From Legionella quateirensis (GTDB lineage Bacteria > Pseudomonadota > Gammaproteobacteria > Legionellales > Legionellaceae): a stretch of 64,000 nt of DNA. The translations under genes and the position numbers were made by a program. Where the stretch lies: NCBI RefSeq assembly GCF_001467955.1, contig NZ_LNYR01000012.1, positions 1-64,000 of the forward strand, given 5' to 3'. Numbering within the stretch: the stretch's first letter is position 1; every line of letters begins with the position of its first letter. The notes under the pieces were generated by a model, which had not been told where the DNA came from, ran no database searches, and saw only the letters and a list, made by a program, of their open reading frames with translations. Shown here in pieces: positions 47,706 to 58,580 of this stretch.

Positions 47706-48413
47706 TTGATGAGGCAAATAATATTAGATACAGAAACAACCGGTATAGGTCCTGAACAAGGCCATAGAGTTATTGAGATCGGTTGTATTGAATTGATTGA
47801 TCGAAAATTAACCGGGAACCATTTTCACGTTTATCTGAATCCTGAACGTGATGTGGAAGAGGGTGCTTTTCGTGTGCATGGAATCAGTACTGAATTTTTA
47901 CAGGATAAGCCCTTATTTAAAGATGTGGTTTCGGATTTTCTTCAATTTGTAGGTGGTGCTGAATTAGTGATACACAATGCACCATTTGATGTTGGATTCC
48001 TCAATTCAGAATTGAAACATGTTCACTGGAAGAAAAAACTAGAAGAATACTGCGATATTTTTGATACTCTGGTCTTGGCGAGAGAAAAGCATCCAGGTCA
48101 ACGCAATAGTCTTGATGCGTTATGCAAGCGTTATAATATTGATAACTCCAACAGGCAGCTGCATGGAGCTTTGCTAGACGCGGAAATTTTGGCATTTGTT
48201 TATCTGGCCATGACTGGTGGTCAGGGTAGTTTATTTTCAGAGACAGAGACGGTCACCTCTAACCTGGCCATTAATGTTAATGAATCAAGTTCTTTAAAAT
48301 TGGCACATGCCGTTATTGTGAGACCTAGTGATGAAGAACTTGCCGCTCACCATGATTTTGTTAATTTCTTGGCTAAGAAATCGGGTGTTAATCATTGGAG
48401 TGAAGAAACGTAA
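47706..48413 (+). CDS. dnaQ: DNA polymerase III epsilon subunit (proofreading exonuclease)
   Basis: A 235-residue DEDDh 3'-5' exonuclease with ExoI IILDTETTGIGPEQGHRVIEIG, ExoII VIHNAPFDVGFLNSE and ExoIII HGALLDAEILAFVYL. The C-terminal 50 residues, which tether the subunit to the polymerase alpha subunit, are divergent. It is the last gene of the run from hutU, followed by a bidirectional hairpin. Confidence 0.96.
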   Translation: MMRQIILDTETTGIGPEQGHRVIEIGCIELIDRKLTGNHFHVYLNPERDVEEGAFRVHGISTEFLQDKPLFKDVVSDFLQFVGGAELVIHNAPFDVGFLNSELKHVHWKKKLEEYCDIFDTLVLAREKHPGQRNSLDALCKRYNIDNSNRQLHGALLDAEILAFVYLAMTGGQGSLFSETETVTSNLAINVNESSSLKLAHAVIVRPSDEELAAHHDFVNFLAKKSGVNHWSEET

Positions 48414-48489
48414 CGGTGAATTGCGTTAAACATGCCAAAGTTTTGATGCTTTATGTTTGTATGGTTATCAAAATAGCTTAATTGAAGCA

Positions 48490-48535
48490 AAGAATCCAAC
48501 CTGCTCTATATGATCAATGCAGGCTGGAATTCTTT
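48490..48535. terminator. Bidirectional hairpin terminator between dnaQ and the small secreted protein gene
   Basis: AGAATCCAACCTGC and GCAGGCTGGAATTCT pair imperfectly around a 16-base loop, with TTTT on the right and AAA on the left. It lies between two convergent genes. The stem has a bulge, so strength is uncertain. Confidence 0.6.
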
Positions 48536-48546
48536 TGAATGTGCAT

Positions 48547-48927
48547 TTAACTTTTTGGAACCAAATATTTTTCAGCAAAATCTTTACCAATACACTCTCC
48601 AAGAGATCTGCCCCAGGTTGCAGCGCTTTCGCTATTAATTTTATCAGGCATACTGCCATAAAGTTCATTTTGACATTTATTGGTGCTTTCTGGTATTAAC
48701 GTAACGCATTGTTCATAGGTCATTTTAATTTCATCAAATCTTTTTTTCAAATCAGCATCCTGTATAAAACCTTTGCAGATAAGATCAGGCAATAAAGGAG
48801 TCATTGAGCTTAGCCAACTGTCTTTAGGCATCTCAGTAGGGCTGGAAGTATCTTCCGCATTGGACACAAAGGGTATAAATGCACTACTTAATGCTATGGT
48901 TGTTGCGAGAAGCAATTTCCTTGTCAT
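48547..48927 (-). CDS. Small secreted protein of unknown function
   Basis: A 126-residue protein with a clear signal peptide (MTRKLLLATTIALSSAFIPFVSNA, cleavage before EDTSS). The mature part of about 100 residues has four Cys (ICK, EQC, KCQ, GECIG), which suggests two disulfides, and is largely helical. No family recognised. It could be a periplasmic protein or a substrate of the type II system encoded at 4834-8928; nothing in the sequence decides this. Confidence 0.75.
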   Translation of the reverse strand: MTRKLLLATTIALSSAFIPFVSNAEDTSSPTEMPKDSWLSSMTPLLPDLICKGFIQDADLKKRFDEIKMTYEQCVTLIPESTNKCQNELYGSMPDKINSESAATWGRSLGECIGKDFAEKYLVPKS

Positions 48928-49129
48928 GATGAATTATCCTTTTTTAGGGTCTCAAATATATATTAGGACAAATTATTCTGATTTGCCTGTTTAAACAGCA
49001 TTATGATTTGATTTAATTAGATTTTGTTGCAGATTTATCGTTTTTAAAACTCAGCTTAAACGATTGAAGTTTGATTTGTCCAAAAATTAAACTAAAATAG
49101 AAGTTGATGGAAATGAAATAGGAATAATC

Positions 49130-49603
49130 ATGGAAAAGTCCAACTTTCGTTTAATGTTCATAGTACGTTTTTTGTTTATTTCATTTGTTGCATTAATGTA
49201 TCACTCGGCATATTCAGCGGGTAATACTTTTATTTTTAATCCCAATACACTGACCTGGAAAGCCATTAATGCAAACGGCAAGGTGGTTCGTACAGGAAGG
49301 GGATCTGGAGGTAAAAGTTATTGCTCTGATATTCGTCGGGGTTGTAAAACTCCGTCAGGTGTTTACCGAATAATCAGCAAAGGCGGACCTGGTTGTAAAT
49401 CCAGTCGATATCCGGTTGGCGGTGGTGGTGCACCGATGCCCTATTGTATGTTTTTTAGTAAATACTATGCGGTACATGGTTCATATGATGTACCTAACTA
49501 CAACGCAAGCCATGGATGCGTCAGGGTAAAACCGAGCGATGCTTATTGGTTAAGCCATAATTTTATGCAAATAGGGACGAAAGTAATTATTAAACCCTAT
49601 TAA
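49130..49603 (+). CDS. L,D-transpeptidase (YkuD domain)
   Basis: A 157-residue exported protein: signal peptide or anchor (about 8-30, ending YSAG), then a single YkuD domain. The catalytic motif is visible as YAVHGSYDVPN...ASHGCVRV, with the His and the nucleophilic Cys in SHGCVR. Such enzymes make 3-3 peptidoglycan cross-links or attach proteins to it. Extra Cys residues (SYCSDIRRGCKTP, GPGCKSS, PYCMF) suggest disulfides. It is monocistronic with a terminator downstream. Confidence 0.9.
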   Translation: MEKSNFRLMFIVRFLFISFVALMYHSAYSAGNTFIFNPNTLTWKAINANGKVVRTGRGSGGKSYCSDIRRGCKTPSGVYRIISKGGPGCKSSRYPVGGGGAPMPYCMFFSKYYAVHGSYDVPNYNASHGCVRVKPSDAYWLSHNFMQIGTKVIIKPY

Positions 49604-49636
49604 TGATTTTTAATGGCAGTCCTTCCGTAGTATAAC

Positions 49637-49664
49637 TAAAAGCCACAATCCAGAGTTCTGGTGA
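49637..49664. terminator. Bidirectional terminator between the L,D-transpeptidase gene and erpA
   Basis: TAAAAGCCAC and GTGGCTTTTA are an exact inverted repeat flanking a short loop, with A-rich and T-rich outer edges in both directions. It lies between two convergent genes, 34 bases beyond one stop and 14 from the other. Confidence 0.85.
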
Positions 49665-49677
49665 GTGGCTTTTATAT

Positions 49678-50070
49678 TTACATATCGTCTTCATCATCCA
49701 AACTGAATGAAGATCCACAGCCGCAGGTTGTTTTTGCATTGGGATTGCGAATGACGAATTGCTCACCTTGAATTCCCTGAATATAATCGATTTCTGCATC
49801 ATGCAGGTATTGATGACTCATTGAATCAATCAATAGTTTTACTGAGGATTTACCATCAGAACATTGCTGCTCTACAATCGTGTCATCATCGTTGATTTGT
49901 TCATCAAAGCTGAATCCGTATTGAAATCCCGAACAGCCTCCGCCAGAGATGGAAACACGTAAATTAAGGTTGAAATTATCTTCTTCTCTGATTAATTCTG
50001 CTACTTTATCTGCGGCACTCACAGAAAAATGGATGTCACTTGTCGCAGGGGCTATATCAACTTCAGCCAT
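49678..50070 (-). CDS. erpA: Iron-sulfur cluster insertion protein ErpA
   Basis: A 130-residue A-type Fe-S carrier. The three conserved Cys are present: one in [11 protein letters not shown] and two in the C-terminal CGCGSSF. The ErpA-type ending plus an acidic N-terminal extension ([16 protein letters not shown]) favours ErpA over IscA. It passes clusters to apoproteins such as IspG and IspH. It lies 52 bases downstream of mnmA, whose sulfur chemistry is also linked to IscS. Confidence 0.93.
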   Translation of the reverse strand: MAEVDIAPATSDIHFSVSAADKVAELIREEDNFNLNLRVSISGGGCSGFQYGFSFDEQINDDDTIVEQQCSDGKSSVKLLIDSMSHQYLHDAEIDYIQGIQGEQFVIRNPNAKTTCGCGSSFSLDDEDDM

Positions 50071-50122
50071 CGTATACTCCGGTTAGATAATAAGTACAAC
50101 TATACTAATTATATTATAACAA

Positions 50123-51208
50123 TTATCTGATGATTTGTTCTATTGTTGCTCCACCCAGACATTGGTTTTTATCATAAAAAACCACATATTGGCCAGGTGT
50201 AATTGCTCTTTGTGGACTAGAAAACATGATGTAATGTTGATTTCCATCCTGTGGTGAAATCATACACGCCTGTTCTGCCTGTCGGTATCTGGTTTTGGCA
50301 TAGCAAGTGATTGGTAATTTATCCTGACACTCAGCTAACCAGTGAATTGGGCCACAAATAAGTCCTTGTGCGTAAAGCATAGGATGTTGACTGCCTTGAG
50401 CAATGTACAATGTGTTGGTTTTTACCTCTTTTTCGACCACATACCAAGGTTCATCAGAGGAGTTTTGCATACCACCAATTCCAAGTCCCTGACGTTGACC
50501 TAAAGTATAAAACATGAGTCCATCATGTTTTCCCAGGATAGTCCCGTCCATATTTCTTATATCACCAGGTTTAGACAAGATAAATTCTTTTAAAAAAGAT
50601 TTAAATCGTTTTTCCCCTATAAAACAGATACCTGTAGAATCTTTTTTAGCATGGGTTACCAAACCTAATGCTTTGGCAAATTCTCGAATTTGCGATTTAT
50701 TATAATCGCCAATAGGGAATAGCGTTTTTGCAAGTGCTGCGGGTTCTACAGCATGCAGAAAATAAGTCTGATCTTTGTCTCGATCTTTTGCTTTATAAAG
50801 AAAACCTATAGATCCTTCAATTTTATTCTTTGCATAATGTCCAGTAGCAATGTAATCCGCTCCAAGTTCTAATGCATGATTTAAAAAGGCATTAAATTTG
50901 ATTTCTTTATTGCACAAGACATCGGGATTTGGAGTTCTACCTTTTTCGTATTCATTTAAGAAATGAGCGAATACTCTATCCCAATATTGTTGTGAAAAAT
51001 TAACGCTATGAAGAGGAATACGTAATTGATTGCATACTGCCTGAGCATCTGCCAGATCTTGCGCTGCAGGGCAGAATGCATCTGTATCATCCTCTTCCCA
51101 GTTTTTCATGAACAGACCTTCAACCTGATAGCCTTGTTCCTTTAATAACCAGGCTGCAACTGATGAATCAACTCCCCCGGACATACCCACAATGACTTTA
51201 GCGTTCAT
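50123..51208 (-). CDS. mnmA: tRNA-specific 2-thiouridylase MnmA
   Basis: A 361-residue enzyme adding sulfur to U34 of Lys, Glu and Gln tRNAs. Signatures: PP-loop [23 protein letters not shown], the catalytic Cys pair in [11 protein letters not shown] and STGICFIGE, and the C-terminal PGQYVVFY. Length is standard. It is transcribed with erpA. Confidence 0.97.
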   Translation of the reverse strand: MNAKVIVGMSGGVDSSVAAWLLKEQGYQVEGLFMKNWEEDDTDAFCPAAQDLADAQAVCNQLRIPLHSVNFSQQYWDRVFAHFLNEYEKGRTPNPDVLCNKEIKFNAFLNHALELGADYIATGHYAKNKIEGSIGFLYKAKDRDKDQTYFLHAVEPAALAKTLFPIGDYNKSQIREFAKALGLVTHAKKDSTGICFIGEKRFKSFLKEFILSKPGDIRNMDGTILGKHDGLMFYTLGQRQGLGIGGMQNSSDEPWYVVEKEVKTNTLYIAQGSQHPMLYAQGLICGPIHWLAECQDKLPITCYAKTRYRQAEQACMISPQDGNQHYIMFSSPQRAITPGQYVVFYDKNQCLGGATIEQIIR

Positions 51209-51558
51209 ACACCATAATACCGTTAAAAATACAAAAATAATTCTTGAAAAGGGTCATTATCTCACAAAAACAGTAAAAGAAGGAGTGAAAGATTTTTTGA
51301 AGTGCCGTGTACAGCGCATCAGGTGTACTGAACAAGAAATTGTATAGAGTGTTTTCATTTCTTTGTATTGAACTGTTGATAATGGTAAAATTCCAGGATG
51401 TGTTGCAAATGTCGATTACTAACTCCCGTGACGTTGGGAATAAATTAATGAATTGCCAATACACCCAGATTACAGAGGTCAAATTTTGCCTTAAAAAGCT
51501 CAGTTGGTTGATATATTTTACATATTGTTGGATAATAATTACTTTGGATGTTTGATTC
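51209..51558. other. Intergenic region between mnmA and yceD
   Basis: Divergent promoter region of 350 bases with no convincing gene. A 120-codon minus-strand frame covers most of it, but it is Phe/Tyr/Ile-rich, has no family and runs through a MITE-like remnant at 51424-51467, so I treat it as non-coding. Confidence 0.6.
51424..51467. repeat. MITE-like right-end remnant
   Basis: TCCCGTGACGTTGGGAATAA...GAATTGCCAATACACCCA matches the right third of the copy at 1568 (GGGACGTTGGGAATAA...GAATTGTCAACACACC) with a few changes. The left part is missing. Confidence 0.6.
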
Positions 51559-51987
51559 ATGCTTCATTTACAAGATATGGCCAAACAAGGCCAACAAACT
51601 CAGAAACTGACTGTAACTGAACGATTACCCAGTTTTATCAATGGCCCGTGTCAGTTAACGGTTACCTACAGTATTGAAGCTAAAGATGATTATTATTTAA
51701 TTCATATGCAAACAGCAGGAGAGTTAGTTATCGTTTGTCAACGATGCCTCTGTGAGTTCTCCAGTCAGTATGCCAATCAAACGACTATTGCTGTATGTAG
51801 AAGTGAAGAGAGAGCTGAACAGATTCTTGAGCTTTATGAATGTATTGTTTCATCAAACTGGCAGGTGGATTTAGTCGAATTGGTTATCGATGAATTGCAT
51901 CTGTATGCACCTCAGTTTCATGCTGAAATTGAGGATTGTGGAAGTGAAATAAATGAAATTTTAACTGGGAAAATTGAAACATATTGA
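51559..51987 (+). CDS. yceD: YceD/DUF177 family protein (large ribosomal RNA accumulation protein)
   Basis: A 142-residue DUF177 protein with the family Cys motif VCQRCLCEF (about 53-61) and the acidic end [13 protein letters not shown]. In bacteria and plastids it is required for normal 23S rRNA levels, and it nearly always sits in front of rpmF, as here. No strong ribosome-binding site was seen. It is probably the first gene of the lipid-synthesis run. Confidence 0.9.
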   Translation: MLHLQDMAKQGQQTQKLTVTERLPSFINGPCQLTVTYSIEAKDDYYLIHMQTAGELVIVCQRCLCEFSSQYANQTTIAVCRSEERAEQILELYECIVSSNWQVDLVELVIDELHLYAPQFHAEIEDCGSEINEILTGKIETY

Positions 51988-52073
51988 TATTTTGTGCAAT
52001 TAATACTTGGATTGAAGTTAAAATATCGGTAATATTCCCGCTTTATGAATGCAAATTGTTTAGGAGTAATACA

Positions 52074-52274
52074 ATGGCAGTACAACAAAATAAAAAATCA
52101 CGCTCACGTCGTGATATGCGCCGTTCTCATGACGGTTTAACCAAGCCAACATTATCTGTTGATTCTACTACTGGTGAAACACATCTTCGTCATCATATGA
52201 CTCCAGATGGTTATTATCGTGGTAGAAAAGTTATAGATACTGACTCTTCCTCAGCTTACGAAGAACAAGAGTAA
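52074..52274 (+). CDS. rpmF: 50S ribosomal protein L32
   Basis: 66 residues from ATG 52074, with AGGAG about 8 bases upstream; the frame is open for 30 codons more, but L32 begins [20 protein letters not shown]. The [16 protein letters not shown] segment is typical of the zinc-free form, lacking the four Cys of some L32 proteins. It is followed after 5 bases by plsX. Confidence 0.97.
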   Translation: MAVQQNKKSRSRRDMRRSHDGLTKPTLSVDSTTGETHLRHHMTPDGYYRGRKVIDTDSSSAYEEQE

Positions 52275-52279
52275 TATTC

Positions 52280-53308
52280 TTGAACAATATCACCATTGCA
52301 GTTGATGCGATGGGTGGGGATCATGGCTTAAGTGTAGTGATTCCTGCCTGTGTTCGCGCAGCTAAAAAAAATCCAGACCTGAAAATAATCCTTGTCGGTG
52401 TGCAAGATAAGGTGAGTGCTTCATTAAAGAAGCATGGTGTGTTGTCTTCAAATCAATTTACAGTTGTTCATGCATCAGAAGTTGTAACCATGGATGAATT
52501 GCCATCTCATGCGTTACGTAATAAAAAAGATTCTTCTATGCGAGTCGCTATAAATCTGGTCAAGGAAGGAAGAGCACAAGCCTGTGTTAGCGCTGGTAAT
52601 ACGGGTGCTTTAATGGCAACGGCTCGATTTGTGTTAAAAACACTGCCCGGAATTGACAGGCCAGCCATCATTTCTGAATTACCTACAATAAAAGGTAAAA
52701 CCTGGGTCATAGATCTGGGAGCCAATGTTGATTCATGTGCTGAGCACCTTTTTCAGTTTGCGGTAATGGGTTCTGCTTTAATTCAGGCTATTGAAAAAAA
52801 ATCAAAGCCTAAAATTGCGCTTCTCAATATTGGTGTTGAAGAAATTAAAGGGAACGATCAGGTCAAACGTACCGCTCATATGCTGGCAGAATGTTCCGTG
52901 ATGAATTATATAGGCTATGTAGAAGGTGACCATTTTTATACCGGTGATGTTGATTTGGTTGTTTGCGATGGGTTTGTTGGTAATGTAGCGCTAAAAGCCA
53001 GCGAAGGTTTGGCAAAATTATTGCTGACTTTGCTTAAAGAATCATTTAACAGGAACTGGTTTGCAAAACTGGCTGGTTTAATTGCTTTACCTGCTTTGAA
53101 ACATCTGAAAAATCGATTGGATCCTTCTCGTTATAATGGCGCGAGTATGCTTGGTTTGAATGGTATTGTAATTAAAAGCCATGGCGGTGCCAATGAGTTG
53201 GGTTTTGAATATGCTATTGAGCAGGCTGTTCTTGAAGCACAAAATAATGTTGTTGATTTAGTACGTGATCAAATAAACGATTTTATAAATCAGGGATTGT
53301 TGTTATGA
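52280..53308 (+). CDS. plsX: Phosphate acyltransferase PlsX
   Basis: A 342-residue enzyme that makes acyl-phosphate from acyl-ACP for phospholipid synthesis. It has [17 protein letters not shown] at the N-terminus, [33 protein letters not shown]-type VIDLGANVD and [13 protein letters not shown]. The start is TTG (52280), since no ATG exists before the conserved AVDAMGG. It overlaps fabH by 4 bases. Confidence 0.96.
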   Translation: MNNITIAVDAMGGDHGLSVVIPACVRAAKKNPDLKIILVGVQDKVSASLKKHGVLSSNQFTVVHASEVVTMDELPSHALRNKKDSSMRVAINLVKEGRAQACVSAGNTGALMATARFVLKTLPGIDRPAIISELPTIKGKTWVIDLGANVDSCAEHLFQFAVMGSALIQAIEKKSKPKIALLNIGVEEIKGNDQVKRTAHMLAECSVMNYIGYVEGDHFYTGDVDLVVCDGFVGNVALKASEGLAKLLLTLLKESFNRNWFAKLAGLIALPALKHLKNRLDPSRYNGASMLGLNGIVIKSHGGANELGFEYAIEQAVLEAQNNVVDLVRDQINDFINQGLLL

Positions 53309-54258
53309 AGAATGCTGTAATTAGTGGCACGGGAAGTTATTCTCCTGAAAGACAACTCACTAATGTTGAACTTGAAAAAATACTCGATACCGATGATGAA
53401 TGGATAGTATCCAGAACCGGAATTAGTAGTCGCAGTATTGCAGAACCTCATGAAACTACGTCCTTTATGGCTTCACGAGCAGCAGAGCAGGCTCTGGCTT
53501 CTTCTGGTCTTGACGCTGAGGAAATTGATTTAATCCTGGTTGCTACCTGCACCCCGGATCATTTTTTTCCAAGTGTTGCATGTCACGTACAACATGCATT
53601 AAAAATTAAAAAACCAATTCCAGCCTTTGATGTTGGTGCTGCATGCAGTGGTTTTGTTTATGCTATGGATATAGCGAAACAGTATATAGCGACTGGGGCT
53701 GCTCGTCACATTATGGTGATTGGAGCTGAAAGCATGTCCAGAGCTGTTGATTGGACCGACAGGTCTACCTGTGTACTGTTTGGAGATGGAGCTGGCGCAG
53801 TAGTATTAAGCGCAAGTGAGCGCCAAGGTATTTTGGGCAGCGTCTTACATTCAGCATATGATTCGGAACAACTTTTGACATTACCAAATGCAACATTTGA
53901 AGAACAACGCGCAACGATTGGTATGCGTGGTAATGAAGTATTCAAAATTGCTGTTAATATTATGGGTGATGTTGTTGATGAAGTATTAGCACTCAGTAAA
54001 CTCAATAAATCTGATATTAATTGGTTAATTCCACATCAGGCAAATATACGTATAATTCAGGCTATCGCTAAAAAATTATCTCTTCCCATGTCACAAGTTA
54101 TCGTTACTATTGGTAATCAGGGCAATACATCCGCCGCTTCCATACCATTAGCGTTGGATCATTCAATTAGAAACAATCAGGTTAAACGTGATGAATTGTT
54201 ATTAATCGAATCATTTGGCGGTGGAATGACTTGGGGCGCAATGGTTATTCGTTACTAA
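53305..54258 (+). CDS. fabH: Beta-ketoacyl-ACP synthase III
   Basis: A 317-residue enzyme that starts fatty-acid synthesis from acetyl-CoA and malonyl-ACP. The catalytic triad is visible: Cys114 in [10 protein letters not shown], His in IPHQANIRI and Asn in [11 protein letters not shown]. Length is standard. It is coupled to plsX by a 4-base overlap. Confidence 0.97.
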   Translation: MKNAVISGTGSYSPERQLTNVELEKILDTDDEWIVSRTGISSRSIAEPHETTSFMASRAAEQALASSGLDAEEIDLILVATCTPDHFFPSVACHVQHALKIKKPIPAFDVGAACSGFVYAMDIAKQYIATGAARHIMVIGAESMSRAVDWTDRSTCVLFGDGAGAVVLSASERQGILGSVLHSAYDSEQLLTLPNATFEEQRATIGMRGNEVFKIAVNIMGDVVDEVLALSKLNKSDINWLIPHQANIRIIQAIAKKLSLPMSQVIVTIGNQGNTSAASIPLALDHSIRNNQVKRDELLLIESFGGGMTWGAMVIRY

Positions 54259-54282
54259 TTAATTAATAGGGCTAATTCAATT

Positions 54283-55230
54283 ATGGTTAACACAGCATTT
54301 GTATTTCCTGGACAAGGATCTCAATCTGTAGGGATGCTATCTGATTTTTCTCTTCAATATCCTATTGTTACCGATCTGTTTGCAGAAGCATCCGAGGCTG
54401 TGGGGTATGATCTCTGGGATTTGATTCAGAATGGGCCTGTTGAGAAATTAAATCAGACTGAGCATACGCAGGTTGCTATGTTAACTGCTGATGTCGCAGT
54501 ATATCGTTTATTAATACAACAAGGATTTCCGCATCCTTTAATAATGGCCGGTCATAGTTTAGGTGAGTATGCGGCTTTGGTTTGTGCTGACTCATTATCA
54601 TTATCGGATGCAGCGCAATTAGTTGCTCGTAGAGGCCAGGTCATGCAAAATGCCATACCTTTAGGTATGGGAGCAATGGCAGCAATCGTTGGTTTAACTG
54701 ACGAACAGGTCATTAATTTGTGTGCAGAAGCAAGTACCGATAAGTTTAAGGTTACCCCGGCAAATTTTAATGCTATTGGCCAGGTAGTAGTTGCTGGTCA
54801 TACTTCGGCCGTAGAACAGATGATTGACTTGGCCAATGAAGCAGGTGCTCGTTTGGCAAAAGTAATTCCTGTCAGCGTACCCTGTCATTGTCCACTTTTG
54901 GCCGAGGCTGCGAACCTTTTTGCAGAGAGCCTTGAACATACTGAATTTAAAAATCCGTCTATTGATGTGGTAAGCAATGTGGATTTAAGCGTGTATTATT
55001 CTGCTCAACACATAAGAAAACAGTTGAAAGAGCAATTGTATAGCCCAGTTCGTTGGGTAGAAACGATTCAGATGTTTAAAAATCGTGGTATTGAGTTAAT
55101 CGTAGAGTGTGGTCCAGGAAAAGTTCTAAATGGACTTATCAAAAGAATAGACAGAAGTATAAATGCTGTTAGTGTTTATGACACAATTAGCCTGGATCAG
55201 ATTGTAGAACAATTACATACTCCAGCTTAA
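54283..55230 (+). CDS. fabD: Malonyl-CoA:ACP transacylase
   Basis: A 315-residue enzyme with VFPGQGSQSVGML, the nucleophile Ser92 in AGHSLGEYAALV and the His in VSVPCHCPLL. It loads malonate onto ACP for the FabH and FabF steps encoded on either side. Confidence 0.97.
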   Translation: MVNTAFVFPGQGSQSVGMLSDFSLQYPIVTDLFAEASEAVGYDLWDLIQNGPVEKLNQTEHTQVAMLTADVAVYRLLIQQGFPHPLIMAGHSLGEYAALVCADSLSLSDAAQLVARRGQVMQNAIPLGMGAMAAIVGLTDEQVINLCAEASTDKFKVTPANFNAIGQVVVAGHTSAVEQMIDLANEAGARLAKVIPVSVPCHCPLLAEAANLFAESLEHTEFKNPSIDVVSNVDLSVYYSAQHIRKQLKEQLYSPVRWVETIQMFKNRGIELIVECGPGKVLNGLIKRIDRSINAVSVYDTISLDQIVEQLHTPA

Positions 55231-55241
55231 GAGGAAGCTTA

Positions 55242-55988
55242 ATGATAACTTTAGAAGGTAAAATTGCTTTAGTGACAGGAGCCAGTCGTGGCATTGGTCA
55301 GGCAATTGCTGTTAAACTGGCGAAACAGGGTGCATTTGTTTTTGGAACCGCGACTACTGAACAGGGAGCAGCTTCAATTAATGCGCTTTTTGAAAAAGAT
55401 AAACTATCTGGTAAAGGTATCGTTCTTGATGTTACTAATGCCGAGCAAATCGAGCAGTTAATGTCTACTTTGACTGAGACTAATCAATGTCCTTCTATAC
55501 TGGTAAATAATGCAGGTATTACTGCGGATAATTTACTGTTGCGAATGGACGATGATGAATGGTACAAGGTAATCGAAACCAATCTAAACTCAATTTATAG
55601 AATGTCCAAGGCCTGTATAAAACCTATGTTTAGAGCTCGCTGGGGACGAATAATTTCTGTGGGTTCAGTAGTCGGTGCAAGTGGTAACTCTGGACAGGTC
55701 AATTATACTGCAGCAAAAGCGGGTGTAGTTGGTTTTTCCAAGTCATTAGCCCAGGAAATTGGCAGTAGAGGTATTACTGTTAACGTTGTTGCACCTGGAT
55801 TTATTGATACAGATATGACAACCTCCTTACCCGATATGGTAAAAGAAGAGATGTTAAAAAGAATTCCAATGCGTAAACTAGGGCAAGCGGAAGATGTGGC
55901 TGATGCTGTTGTTTTTTTAGCGTCAGACAGTGCTAAATATATTACAGGTGAAACAATTCATGTCAATGGCGGCATGTATATGAATTAA
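55242..55988 (+). CDS. fabG: 3-oxoacyl-ACP reductase
   Basis: A 248-residue SDR enzyme with VTGASRGIGQAIAVKLAKQG, LVNNAGITADNLLLRM, Ser in SVGSVVGASGNSGQ and the Tyr-x3-Lys pair in NYTAAKAGVVGFSK. It ends with the FabG signature ITGETIHVNGGMYM. It reduces beta-ketoacyl-ACP with NADPH. Confidence 0.97.
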   Translation: MITLEGKIALVTGASRGIGQAIAVKLAKQGAFVFGTATTEQGAASINALFEKDKLSGKGIVLDVTNAEQIEQLMSTLTETNQCPSILVNNAGITADNLLLRMDDDEWYKVIETNLNSIYRMSKACIKPMFRARWGRIISVGSVVGASGNSGQVNYTAAKAGVVGFSKSLAQEIGSRGITVNVVAPGFIDTDMTTSLPDMVKEEMLKRIPMRKLGQAEDVADAVVFLASDSAKYITGETIHVNGGMYMN

Positions 55989-56074
55989 ATGCTCTTGCGT
56001 TATCTGTATAATTGAATAAACTAACCGTCAGTATTTTAAATTATTTCTATCAACCGAAAGAGGAAAATCAAGTT

Positions 56075-56323
56075 ATGAGTACAGTTGAAGACCGTGTCCG
56101 TAAAATTGTTGTTGAACAATTAGGCGTTAAGGAAGAAGAGTTAAAAAATGATGCGTCATTTGTTGACGATCTGGGTGCTGATTCTCTGGATACTGTGGAG
56201 TTGGTAATGGCTCTTGAAGAAGAGTTTGAGACTGAAATTCCTGATGAGAAAGCAGAAAAAATTACTACGATTCAGGAAGCTATTGATTATATTGAATCTA
56301 ATTTAAATAAAGAAGAAGCCTAA
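56075..56323 (+). CDS. acpP: Acyl carrier protein
   Basis: About 82 residues from ATG 56075 ([18 protein letters not shown]); the 21 upstream in-frame residues are untranslated leader. The phosphopantetheine site is Ser37 in [27 protein letters not shown] lies about 10 bases upstream. It is highly acidic, as expected, and sits between fabG and fabF. Confidence 0.97.
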   Translation: MSTVEDRVRKIVVEQLGVKEEELKNDASFVDDLGADSLDTVELVMALEEEFETEIPDEKAEKITTIQEAIDYIESNLNKEEA

Positions 56324-56342
56324 TTTTTTCGAGGAGCTTTGA

Positions 56343-57581
56343 TTGAATAAACGGCGTGTGGTTGTTACTGGCATGGGGATGCTTACCCCTGTCGGACTTA
56401 ATGTACAAGAAACTTGGCAAAATATATTGGCAGGAGTTAGTGGTGTAGGTCTGGTTGAAGATTTTGATACCAGCGAATACAGCACTAAAATTTGGGCCAA
56501 GGTCAAGAATTTTAATGTTGAGAACTATGTGCCTGTCAAAGATGCTCGTAAAATGGATGTATTTACGCAATATGGAATTGCTGCTGCTGAAGAGGCCATG
56601 CTTGATTCTGGTTTGAAGATTGATGAAGCCTTATCACGTCGTACGGGTGTTGCTGTGGGCGCTGGTATTGGTGGAATTCAAACGATTACCAACAATCAGG
56701 ATAAACTGGTTTCTGGTGGTCCGCGTAAAGTTTCACCATTTTTTATTCCAGCAGGCATAATCAATATGGTTGCTGGACAGATTTCTATTAAGCATAATTT
56801 AAAAGGCCCTAATATTTCTGTAGTGACTGCATGTACTACAGGAACTCATAATATTGGACTTGCCGGTCGGATTATTGCTTATGGTGACGCAGATGTCATG
56901 ATTTGCGGTGGCGCAGAAATGACCACTACACCACTTTGTCTTGCTGGATTTTCAGCAGTACGATCTTTATCCAAACGTAATGATGAACCAGAAAAAGCAT
57001 CAAGACCCTGGGATAAAGACCGAGATGGTTTTGTTATGGGAGAAGGTGCTGGTATTCTTGTTTTGGAAGAATATGAGCATGCTAAGGCCCGTGGCGCTAA
57101 AATTTATGCTGAATTAGTAGGGTTTGGCATGTCGGGTGACGCGTATCACATCACGGCACCAGATGAAGATGCTGATGGTGCTGCACGTGCCATGGAGGCG
57201 GCCATTCATGATGCGGGTATTAATCCACAACAAGTTGATTATATCAATGCTCATGGTACTTCGACGTATCTTAATGATATGAATGAAACCAAAGCCATCA
57301 AACGTATTTTTCAGCAACATGCTTATGACCTGGCAGTGAGTTCTACCAAATCAATGACCGGACATTTATTAGGTGCTGCTGGAGCAGTAGAAGCCATCAT
57401 CAGTGTTTTGGCAATTAAAGATCAAATTGCCCCCCCAACTATAAACCTGGATAACCCTGATGAAGGTTGTGATTTGAATTATGTAGCGCATACACCACAA
57501 AAGAGAACCATTAATTATGTTTTAAGTAATTCACTTGGTTTTGGTGGTACGAACGGCAGTCTGCTATTTAAGCGAATCTAA
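56343..57581 (+). CDS. fabF: Beta-ketoacyl-ACP synthase II
   Basis: A 412-residue condensing enzyme. It has [15 protein letters not shown], active-site Cys164 in [13 protein letters not shown], and the two His in [11 protein letters not shown] and [14 protein letters not shown]. The start codon is TTG (56343) with GAGGAG 8 bases upstream. It extends acyl chains and adjusts membrane fluidity. Confidence 0.97.
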   Translation: MNKRRVVVTGMGMLTPVGLNVQETWQNILAGVSGVGLVEDFDTSEYSTKIWAKVKNFNVENYVPVKDARKMDVFTQYGIAAAEEAMLDSGLKIDEALSRRTGVAVGAGIGGIQTITNNQDKLVSGGPRKVSPFFIPAGIINMVAGQISIKHNLKGPNISVVTACTTGTHNIGLAGRIIAYGDADVMICGGAEMTTTPLCLAGFSAVRSLSKRNDEPEKASRPWDKDRDGFVMGEGAGILVLEEYEHAKARGAKIYAELVGFGMSGDAYHITAPDEDADGAARAMEAAIHDAGINPQQVDYINAHGTSTYLNDMNETKAIKRIFQQHAYDLAVSSTKSMTGHLLGAAGAVEAIISVLAIKDQIAPPTINLDNPDEGCDLNYVAHTPQKRTINYVLSNSLGFGGTNGSLLFKRI

Positions 57582-58580
57582 ATGGAATCCCCAAGACATA
57601 AAAAACTGGTAGTTTGTATTGTTGCTGTGTTTTTTATGTCTTTTTTTCTTGTCGGCTGGAATATATACAGATTAGTACAATGTCCTGTTATTCCCAAGAC
57701 TGACGCCGCGCAAATAATCAGTATTGATCGCTCTGCATCAGCCTATCAGGTCGTTCAATTATTAAAAGAAAAAAAGCTGATTCATTCAACAAGACTTTTG
57801 CTATTGATCATTCGTTGTAAAGGACTCTCTCATCAAATTAAAGCGGGCGTATATCAAATAAATCCGGGTGAGACAGTAATGGAGTTGCTGCAGAGAATTG
57901 TTGCTGGTGATGTAATAACTCAAAAATTTACAATTATTGAAGGAACAACTCAGCAAAAAGTGGCTCAGGATTTAATGAAAGCACACTATTTAAATTATCA
58001 TCCTGATGATTGGTTATCAATTAAAGGTAATTATCCTAATGCTGAAGGATTACTACTGGCAGATACTTATCAATATCAAGGTGGCAGTAGCAGTAAAACT
58101 CTATTAGAGCAGGCACATCGTAATCTGATGTCTTATTTGAATGATTCCTGGTCTCATAGAGCAGCTGATTTACCCTATAGAAGTGCTTATGAACTGCTTA
58201 TTGCAGCCTCAATAATTGAAAAAGAAACAGCCATTCCCCAGGAAAGAACACTTATATCGGGTGTAATGGTCAATCGATTAAAGAAATCAATGCCTTTACA
58301 AATGGATCCTACTGTAATTTATGCATTAGGTAATGATTATAAAGGTAAATTATCCCATAATGATCTATTAATTAAATCGCCATATAACACCTATATATAC
58401 CGAGGTTTACCTCCAACACCAATAGCGATGGTAGGCAAAGAATCCATAGATGCAGCAGCTCATCCTCAATTATCCAAATATTTGTATTTTGTTGCCAAAG
58501 GAGATGGTTCTCATCAATTTTCAGAAACTTATGAGCAACAACGTCAAGCGATTAATCAATATCAAAGAAAGGACTATTAA
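57582..58580 (+). CDS. mltG: Endolytic murein transglycosylase MltG
   Basis: A 332-residue inner-membrane protein with one N-terminal helix (about 8-27), a LysM-like region and a YceG catalytic domain. The catalytic Glu lies in [28 protein letters not shown], followed by [13 protein letters not shown] and the ending [16 protein letters not shown]. It cuts nascent glycan and so sets strand length. Its ATG directly follows the fabF stop codon. Confidence 0.96.
   Translation: MESPRHKKLVVCIVAVFFMSFFLVGWNIYRLVQCPVIPKTDAAQIISIDRSASAYQVVQLLKEKKLIHSTRLLLLIIRCKGLSHQIKAGVYQINPGETVMELLQRIVAGDVITQKFTIIEGTTQQKVAQDLMKAHYLNYHPDDWLSIKGNYPNAEGLLLADTYQYQGGSSSKTLLEQAHRNLMSYLNDSWSHRAADLPYRSAYELLIAASIIEKETAIPQERTLISGVMVNRLKKSMPLQMDPTVIYALGNDYKGKLSHNDLLIKSPYNTYIYRGLPPTPIAMVGKESIDAAAHPQLSKYLYFVAKGDGSHQFSETYEQQRQAINQYQRKDY

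Noticed and set aside
51198-51560. 120-codon minus-strand frame upstream of mnmA
   Set aside because: It overlaps the mnmA start, contains a MITE-like remnant and has a low-complexity Phe/Ile/Tyr composition without family resemblance.
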